In this document: piece after piece, positions 56,700 through 64,000 of the stretch | Position numbering within the stretch: the stretch's first letter is position 1 | Layout of the letters: the number at the start of each line of letters is the position of its first letter | Assembly (NCBI GenBank): GCA_024138025.1 | Contig: JAMXBD010001032.1 | Location: forward strand, 452,847 to 516,846 | Origin: Combretum micranthum | Lineage: Eukaryota > Streptophyta > Magnoliopsida > Myrtales > Combretaceae | Length of the DNA: 64,000 nt | Reading direction: 5' to 3' | Notes under the pieces: model-generated | What the model was told of the DNA's origin: nothing | The model's database searches: none | Seen by the model: only the letters and a program-made list of their open reading frames with translations | Translations under genes and position numbers: made by a program

Positions 56700-57690
56700 G
56701 TCTAAACATAATTCTAATGCTAAAAACCAATTTTTAAGGTTTTACTATTGTGGTAAGTCTTTAACCTAAAAGACCCCGAAAAGTGTTTTGTATTCTAACT
56801 CTATGTTAATAGCCCGGATATGTGTGTGCACGCATGCATATGCTATAAATAGCGAATAATTTGACGTGATATTTAAAATGAATCAACTCGAATAAAGTAA
56901 AAAGCTATCAGAGAAGACGTTCTTAAGATGTTAGCATAGTAACTAGAGCCTTAAATGGGTCCCTAGTATGGAAAATGCCCTAACACTCTATGTATCCTAT
57001 TTAAAATATACACAACACACTAAAGCTATCAATACCACCAAATCATATTACCTTTTTCAATTTTATATTCATAGAGGGTTATTACTTTAATTTATGAAGA
57101 CATTTCAACTAATGATTTAATAATAAATTTAGAAATCAAACTATTTACTATGAGCTAAATTGGCTAATGACTTGAACTTACAAATTCTTATTAGATTAAA
57201 TTGATTGTTGTTTTGCTTGATTGTTTATTGAACTGGCCTCTTCAATTCTTTTTTTAGATGATTTGTTTTTTTTTTTTTCATATTGTAGGAATTGATTTCG
57301 GGCCATCCAGCATAAAAAGTGAGATAGATAACTAGATAAACAAATGGGCTAGTGCACGCTCTAGCTACACTACATGGAAGGGGATTGAAGATATTTCTTT
57401 CATTGATATTCTTAAGAATCTTTTTCTTTTTTTTTTTTTTAACCTATTGATGTTCAGTGTGAATTAAGGAGCTATTTTTTGGTTCAGGATGTGTACTTAT
57501 TTTCTACCAGTTTGATGTGCCAAGTATAGTTGGGACTTGAGGTTCAAAAACCTCTATTTGTACTTTGTTTTTCTTTTCTTTTGAATTAATAAATTCATTT
57601 TATCGAAAAAATGATTTATTGATTGTCGCAAGTGCTGAATTGCTGATAGAATTGGATGCGGGATCACTGTAGACTTGCAAACACGAAAAC
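56700..57690. other. AT-rich intergenic DNA
   Basis: No coding motif. Long poly-T tracts at 57,265 and 57,425. Confidence 0.5.
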
Positions 57691-57699
57691 AGTTAGTGG

Positions 57700-59009
57700 T
57701 GTGATGGGGGGTGGTATGGCATGACCACTCAATTAAAAGTGAGAAAAAAAGTTGACTGAATCATTAATAAGACTGAATTGAATTGAAATTTTCATTTTTT
57801 TTTCATTCGATTCTGTTCAGGACATGGTACATGGTTTGCAGTTTGATTCGCTCGGAATCAAATCGTTTGATTATATATATATATATATATAAATTCTAGT
57901 TCTAACTTTCAAAGAGTAAAGACAGCCCAACCCAAATTACATTAACAACTATCAAACCCTAAACATATTAAATAGTAAAGGCAGTAGCATAAGTTACTAA
58001 CTTAAAATTAGACTATTAGAACTTATAGGCACTAAGAGTCTAAGGCAAACCCTAATCTACCATCGTCACTTTGTCGGACTTTTCAATCCTTTCCCTCTCT
58101 AACTCGTATATTTTAATTAATCTACAGATTAAGTTTGCTGGATCATTAGTGTTTAAGGTATGCAATATGCTATTGTCTCTGTTTTTCTTTTATTGTTATA
58201 TAATTATATATTAGAATAAAGTTTGAGTTGTACATCATAGCCGGTTATCTCATTTATTATTTATTTATTTTGCATTAGGATGAAGCAGCAGCGAGTGGGG
58301 TGATGGTGGAACTGGGAAGACCTTCGTTGTGCGATATTTTCAAAGATGATGTCATTAACTATATAAGGATTATTTTTATTTTTTTAATTTTCATTAATTG
58401 AACGGAAATATTTATATTACTACATCAAGAAATCAACCCATGCGTAGGGTTCCTTCTTAATGCATTCACCATGGGCTCATACTCATGTGGCTCTGCACCA
58501 TACCGTACCAAGATTTCCGCCACTTCAACGACATCTGCAGGTCTTTAGAGTGATTAGATATTACATATTAATTCATATTTTTTCTACTTACAAAAGCAAA
58601 TAATATGTGTATTAGTTGATTGTTTTTTAATTATATTGCTTGATATCTCATTAAGGAAATCATAAATAAGAAAGAAAATGCAATTTAATAATTATTTTGA
58701 AAATCAAAGCTGTTGATGACGGGTAGTAGGAATTGGTCCATGATTGATTGTCTATTTCCTCGTAATGTTGTTTACACCGAATGTGGGAATGGAAAGCAGG
58801 CCATAGTTCTTTTTAATGAATGGAAAAAGAAGCAATTTTTCTTTTTTATATGGTTTAAACATCATATTGAACCAATTTTTTATATTTAAAAAATTAGCGA
58901 ACTGAACCATATAGTTGGGTTTTATTTTATAAATTTAATTGAACCATAATTTTATGTTCGATTTGGTTCGGTGGGCGAAGCGGACCAAAACATACCGCAC
59001 CCACGCCTA
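57700..59009. mobile_element. Old hAT-like element; right end clear, left end uncertain
   Basis: The right end finishes GGACCAAAACATACCGCACC then CACGCCTA at 59009, the reverse complement of a TAGGCGTGGGTGCGG start. It aligns with the hAT end at 40,643. The left end may lie near 57,703 (GGGGGGTGGTATGGCATGACC), but no 8-bp duplication was found. Contains a CT-rich leader-like part at 58,070-58,100 and the VIT-like fragment. Confidence 0.45.
58423..58540 (-). pseudogene. Captured host fragment, vacuolar iron transporter (VIT1-like)
   Basis: Minus-strand reading ADVVEVAEILVRYGAEPHEY then EPMVNAL, followed after a one-base shift by KKEPYAWVDFLM. This matches the cytosolic metal-binding helix region of plant VIT1-type vacuolar iron transporters (A..VAEIL..YG.EPHEY.PVVNALRK.P.AW..F.M). 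About 39 codons; preceded by CTGCAG, a plausible exon boundary. The transmembrane parts are absent. Lies within the old hAT-like element. Confidence 0.7.
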
Positions 59010-59024
59010 ACTCCAATGTTGAGG

Positions 59025-59215
59025 GGTTTGTTTGTTTCATCATATTTTAGTCATTTTAGCATCATATTTTTGTTTTTTTTCAAATAGAAACAGATATTGA
59101 TGAAAATTTAACAGTTTTACTCATAAACAAACTAAACATATGTAATACAAATATGATACAAATAAGTTACAAACGCAAAACTGATATAGATACGATTCAC
59201 ATAAAAACCAAACAG
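59025..59215. mobile_element. Tourist/Harbinger-like MITE, about 190 bp
   Basis: Left GGGGTTTGTTTG and right CAAACAGACCC form imperfect inverted ends (compare the GGGTCTGTTTGG ends of Tourist-like MITEs), next to TGA/TAA, which may be a 3-bp TWA-type duplication. Non-coding and AT-rich inside. Confidence 0.45.
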
Positions 59216-59479
59216 ACCCTAAGTTAATTGTGGGTTCTTATAGGAGAAAATATCAAAAGAATCTCAAATAGTATAGTTTATTATGCCATTGTATTGTACT
59301 TCATGCCTTTGGAATGTGGGTTTATTTATAGATGACAACTATAACAAAATGAGCCCTATAGAATATTTCATCATACATGGAAAATCATTAAATTTGTTAG
59401 CTGGCCTAGACCCGAGGAGCATGAAGCTGCTGAGCATGGAAGGTACGCCAAATGGGTGTTTGTTCCCTCAAGGATGTGG

Positions 59480-62040
59480 GTATCTTGGTCAGTTCACATA
59501 AGCCCTAAATGCAAGGTCGTGACCTTTAAGACTATGTCGCCATGGACCTCATGTTTAAGGAGTTGTGACTAAAGTTGAAGGGGACCATGGTTTTGTAGGG
59601 GTCGAGGTCGTCTTAGAGTACTGGCAAGAGGTCAAAGTTGTCATGAGGTTAGAGCCATGGTGTAACTTTGTACTAAAAAGGCAATCACCTATAACAACAT
59701 TTCCATCGGGTTGTCAAACTTATTTAGTCAAAGAATTTTCTTAGGTTGTTGGCATTCTGGGTTTTAGGGATGATGTCTTCTAAAGTCTCGAGCTTATAGG
59801 ATTCATTGCTTAAGATGCATTTCTCTCTCACCAAATCTTCCTAATTCGAGGCCAATTTTCCTCTTACTTCTTTTGAGCCCATCGCGTCGAGCTTGTAAAC
59901 AAACCAACTCGATGGATTGGAAGTTTTTGTGATTAACTTACTTGTCATAGTATTGAGCCGCCCACTATTGGTAAGTAACTACTCTTTTCCTAATCAAGTT
60001 GCGAGTCTCCTCTATGGCATATAGTTTTGCTTGTAGCCTAACCCATTTTACCACCTTGTCGAAGGATTGAACCTTGATGTTCAGGAGCTCAAGTTCAATG
60101 GGTAACGCAACACCTATCCCAAAAGCAAGTCAAAAAAGGAGTTTCTATGGCTAGTGTGCTCCTGGTAGCCAAGTATCCCCACAAGCTATTGGGGAGTTCA
60201 TTGGCCTACTTATCACTAGTGTAATCCACCCTGGCCTTTATACTTCCCATAATGGTTTTGTTTATTGCTTTGACCTGCCCATTAGCATAGGTATGCTACC
60301 GAGGCGTGGTGTGGTGTGATCTTGTGCTTGGTGCAAAAGTCCTTATGGCTTTGTAGTTAAATGATCTTCCATTGACTATTACCAATGAATGAGTTCCTCC
60401 AAATATAAAAAGTATATTATAATAGAAAAAATTTTATATGCTCTTATTTGTAACCCTGGCCATTAACTTGATTCTACCCACTTTATGATATAATCGCACC
60501 AGAAAATGATGAACTTTCATTACCCGATCGATACGGGGAGGGCCTAGAGCATCCAAGCCCTACTATGTTAAAGCTACAAACTTGTGAGATAGTGGAGGTT
60601 TAAGCTTGCGGTGTGCTTGGTTGAGTTGAGATTTTTCCAACTCGCACATTTCTTTACCAATTCCTTAGCATCATTTCTCATGGTAAGCTAGAAATAGCCT
60701 GCTCATATTGCTCAAATATATAGTGACTGATCTTTGACATGGTTGCTACACTTCCTTGTGTGTAACTCTTCAAGAACACACTGTCCTTCTTTACAGTGTA
60801 ACATCTTAGGAGAGAAAAACTAAAGCCTTAATTTATATAACATGCTATTGATCAGTGTATAGTTCGCTGCTGGATTTAATGTGACTCTTTATCTCTTATC
60901 CGGAGGTAGGGTCCATCTCTTAGGTAATCGGTGAGCAAATCTCTTTCAATTAGGCAAGGTTGGTGTAGTAGGGAGCTTGAGCACTTTGTGAGCCTTCTAA
61001 GGTGGTCTTCTCTAATAGGAACTCCATAATATTTTATCTCTGAGGTGAACTTGGAAAGTGTTGGCCTTAGAGTTCTCAGCCCTCAAAATTTTGGTAATAT
61101 TAGGATGTGAAAACTATAGGATGAGAGCTCACATGATATAAGGTATCTAGCCATTCGTTCTACCTTAGCCTCATATTCACCTTCACTTACTGGACCACCA
61201 AATTTGAAATAATTCTAGCTTTTCTACACCAACATCTTCGCTTACTTTAGTCTTGCAATGAAGGCTTCGTATTTTGCCTCATTTTACTTGCTAAGAAACC
61301 AAACTTCGGAGCGTAAGTCATTCCAATACTTAGTTAGCCCCACTCCCCCCCTAAATGGAGGCTCCATAAACTTGGAGAGTCTATAATGGCCATTCACGGT
61401 CATCACGCTCTTCTAAGCCTGTGTATTTGGCTATAAATCGGTTGGGACCTAGGCTTTCATTACCTCTATAGGTTGGAACTGTACTCCACATGCGTTGAGC
61501 TCAATAGATCATTATACCTAAGATGTCGGACTTTTGGAGGATCATCCTCAAAGGAACGTAAGTGAAAACTATTACTTGCTGTGCTTGGAAATAAGGGTAA
61601 AGGCACCGAGCTGTTACCACTATTACTATAGCAAACTTCTCAAGCTTGGAGTATTTCTCCTTAACTCCATGGAGGACATAATTAACATAGTAAATGGCTT
61701 AGCATTGCCTCCCATTAACTCAAACTAGCACTGAGAAGAGAGCTTTGTCACTCATTGTCAAATATAAGAAAAGATCATGTTCGAAGGTTGGTATAGATAA
61801 CACGACGGGATTTGTTAGGTACTCCTTTAGATCCTTGAATGCTGGTTGGCACTGGTTGGCATTGGTTGGTCCATGTAATCTCGTTAGGCTTCTTAAAGAC
61901 TTTAAAGAATTCCAAGCACTCATCCACACTTTGGGATGAGAACTTGCTCAAGGCTGCTAGACTTCCAGCCAACCTTTGGAAGTCTTTATTCATTTTTAAC
62001 ATTTTTAAGGTTTCTTGTCAAGTTATAAGCTTGTACTCAT
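59480..62040 (-). pseudogene. Second Tat-type gypsy pol, heavily decayed
   Basis: From 62,000 leftwards: RT end and degenerate RNase H (FQRLAGSLAALSKFSS, CLEFFKVFKK, FKDLKEYLTNPVVLS, LFLYLTMSDKALFSVLV), archaeal-type RNase H remnants at about 61,330-61,100 (NEAKYEAFIARLK; SEGEYEAKVERMARYL), then integrase remnants at about 60,750-60,100 (YANGQVKAINKTIMGSIKAR, in which the catalytic Glu reads Lys; LPNSLWGYLATRSTLAIETP). LTRs were not found. Same lineage as the element at 11,285, but a separate and older copy. Confidence 0.8.
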
Positions 62041-62044
62041 AGGT

Positions 62045-62440
62045 TTAGCCTTAATTTTGTAATTATCCATTTTTAACATTTTCAAAAGTTATTCTATATA
62101 TTTGGATTGGTCAATGAATGTGCCATTATTGGTATGTTTTACTTGGAGAGGTAGAAAATAATTGAGTTCCCTCATCCTACTCATTTCAAACCAATCTTCA
62201 TGAACTCAACAAATTCATTCACAACATGCATGCTAGTAAATCCAAACACGATGTCATCCTCATAGATTTACATAATCAATGTGTTTAACTTGTGATTATT
62301 GACAAAAAAAATTACATCAATCTTTCATGTGGAAAACACTTGTTATTTAATAAGTTATTGAGCCTTTCATACTAAGCTCTAATGGCTTACTTTAGTCCAT
62401 GAAGAACTTGGTGGATCTCGAATCCAACAAATATAGTATC
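62045..62440 (-). pseudogene. Ty1/copia reverse transcriptase fragment
   Basis: Minus-strand pieces: FVNNHKLNTLIM then IYEDDIVFGFTSMHVVNEFV (the copia YVDD region with Glu for Val), and further on SIIFYLSK and NIPIMAHS. The pattern NH.L..L...YVDDI.FG.T...V.EF is that of copia RT. Truncated on both sides, it abuts the gypsy remnant at about 62,040. Confidence 0.7.
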
Positions 62441-64000
62441 CTACTCTCAATATGTATATAACTTGTGTATAGAAGTGAGCAGGGTCGATTCATAGAGATT
62501 GATGAAATCTATTTCTATTTAGAGATCGGAATAAGCAAGAAGAAAGGGGGGGGGGGCATGTTTGTGAAATAAAAGAAAACTACTTATATCTAAAACAAAC
62601 AAATGTAGTTTAAGAGTTAATTCAATATCAAAGATTCCTAACCAAAGTAGTATTATCACAACTCAGTTCAATGAATTGATCATTAATGCAAAAATTTCCA
62701 TTCTTTATTTTGGATGCTGGTTATGGCTGTTAACAAGCTCTAACAACCTATCTCTCCTTACTTTTTCAATAATCAAAACATACTCTTTGACTATTTCCCT
62801 TATCGATGTAAATAACCCTAAATAAGCTCTTAGAGTGTAGTTTATCAATAGCATTAAGAACAAGAGAGATCACCAACTCAGGTCAACAAATCATAAGATG
62901 ATCTATTTTATACTAGATTATATCATCCATAACAAAATTTGATTACCTATATCATAATCAATCATGTTATTGTACTAAATATAGAAATAATCAAACAATT
63001 ACGGATTTGATATTCTATTATTGGTAGTTATTACCTTGTTGGTTTGTGTTTTAGTGTAATTTGTGTGTGAAAGTTAAAGTTCAATTTTCACTGATCATTC
63101 ACCGAGTTTTTCAATTTATAAATATTTTCTAAATCAATACTATGTCTCACAGGCAAGGCGTACCCATCAAAGGTAGCATAGATAATGATTTAGGTCGATC
63201 CCATGGAATGGTTGATAGCTAATATACTCTTAACCCCATTAATTATCAGCCAAAGAAAATTTTTAGAAAAACAGAAAGGAAAATAAACTATGCTAAGTTA
63301 GAATATTCATAAATGTTTATTGGGTAAAATGAGAAATAAGCTTGTAACTTCTATTAATAGTAGCTTAGGGTTACTTCAGCCAATTCTTTATCAAAATGAT
63401 TTCTTAAGAACAATAACTTCTAAAGCTATTTGAAATGGTGTTTCTACTCCAGATTCTCTAATTTAAACTTAAAACTTCTCTCGAAGTCAGTACTTTTAGA
63501 TGCTAGCTAAAATTAGTAATTTGAAGTTTTCAATTAGGCTCACATAAAGAATAGAATCCATTGTTTTGAAAAGACATACTCAATGAATTTTTAAAACAAG
63601 AGACAGAAAGTCTTCACCCATTCCTCAACAAGAGGTAGTTAGGATTGACTTCATTAGCAACCACAGAACTATTCATTGAAGATCTCTCGATCTATGTTAA
63701 TTGAATCAATCGTGATTAAAAGTGTGCACCACTCTTTTTTAAAAACCACAAGCTAAGTTCAAGTTTACTAATTACAAACAACCAATCAATTACTTGAAAG
63801 TGTATTTGAAATCAGACTAAATCAGGAACTAGATTCGTAATCCCTAGCTGTAGGAGTTTAATTCTCCATAATTTATCAAATAAGCACAAACAAGAAGAAA
63901 TAAACAAATTCGAAAGATGAATCAATTATTGCTCAGAAATTCATAAAAATTACAACATTGGGTTAAATTGATTTTACTAAAAACAAAAGAAAATTTTCAG
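62441..64000. other. AT-rich intergenic DNA with a recurring GGTCGATYC motif
   Basis: A G-run at 62,547-62,557. GCAGGGTCGATTCATAGAGATT at about 62,482 and TTAGGTCGATCCCATGGAAT at about 63,192 resemble each other and a word common in plant repeats, suggesting two old copies of one element. No gene recognised. Confidence 0.4.

Noticed and set aside
1..64000. CRISPR arrays, operons, phage or bacterial defence systems
   Set aside because: No spaced identical repeats and no bacterial gene families; introns and transposons show a plant nuclear origin.

Overview
The window looks like plant nuclear DNA, probably a eudicot. It is AT-rich, has plant-type introns, and is filled with nested plant transposable elements: Ty3/gypsy of the Tat and chromovirus types, Ty1/copia, CACTA/EnSpm, hAT and MITEs. 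I see no complete host gene, no rRNA or tRNA gene and no CRISPR array. Host genes appear only as short fragments, most of them inside transposable elements. The species cannot be named from the sequence.

Layout. 1-11,280: AT-rich intergenic DNA with three non-autonomous hAT-like elements (805-1225, 4073-4941, 8726-9446; the last two are one family, each with a perfect 8-bp target duplication) and a possible SINE. 11,285-28,061: a 16.8-kb Tat-lineage Ty3/gypsy retrotransposon on the minus strand with 652/654-bp LTRs, CTCTC target duplication, PBS and PPT. It has a broken gag-pol (21,057-27,363), an antisense spliced plant-mobile-domain (PMD) gene (17,453-20,365), and a long 3' region (12.4-16.8 kb) holding fragments of several unrelated host genes: an SMG1-like kinase, a Ser-rich protein, a DYW-type PPR, an MMTAG2-like protein and a P-type PPR. 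28,631-34,120: a decayed chromovirus-like gypsy element on the plus strand. 35,883-40,010: a gypsy element on the minus strand that lacks integrase and sits inside a MYB/SANT-like reading frame.

42,060-56,470: an LTR-like region with a GC-rich motif array, split by a 12.4-kb CACTA element (43,708-56,112). The CACTA element keeps an apparently intact seven-exon TNPA-type gene of 418 codons plus stop, beside a TNPD-type transposase broken by frameshifts and stops. Its TNPA introns carry opposite-strand host-like exon fragments (one YTH/ECT-like) and a small rearrangement that looks like a templated insertion. 57,700-59,010: an old hAT-like end with a vacuolar-iron-transporter (VIT1-like) fragment. 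59,480-62,440: remnants of a second Tat-type pol and of a copia reverse transcriptase. The rest is AT-rich DNA without recognised genes.

How it works together: the window is a nest of mobile DNA. The large Tat element and the CACTA element have both acquired host exons. The PMD gene and the CACTA TNPA gene show the clearest preserved exon structure. Many reading frames are broken by single-base shifts, which may be natural decay or uncorrected sequencing error. All family names come from motif recognition by eye; no search was run.
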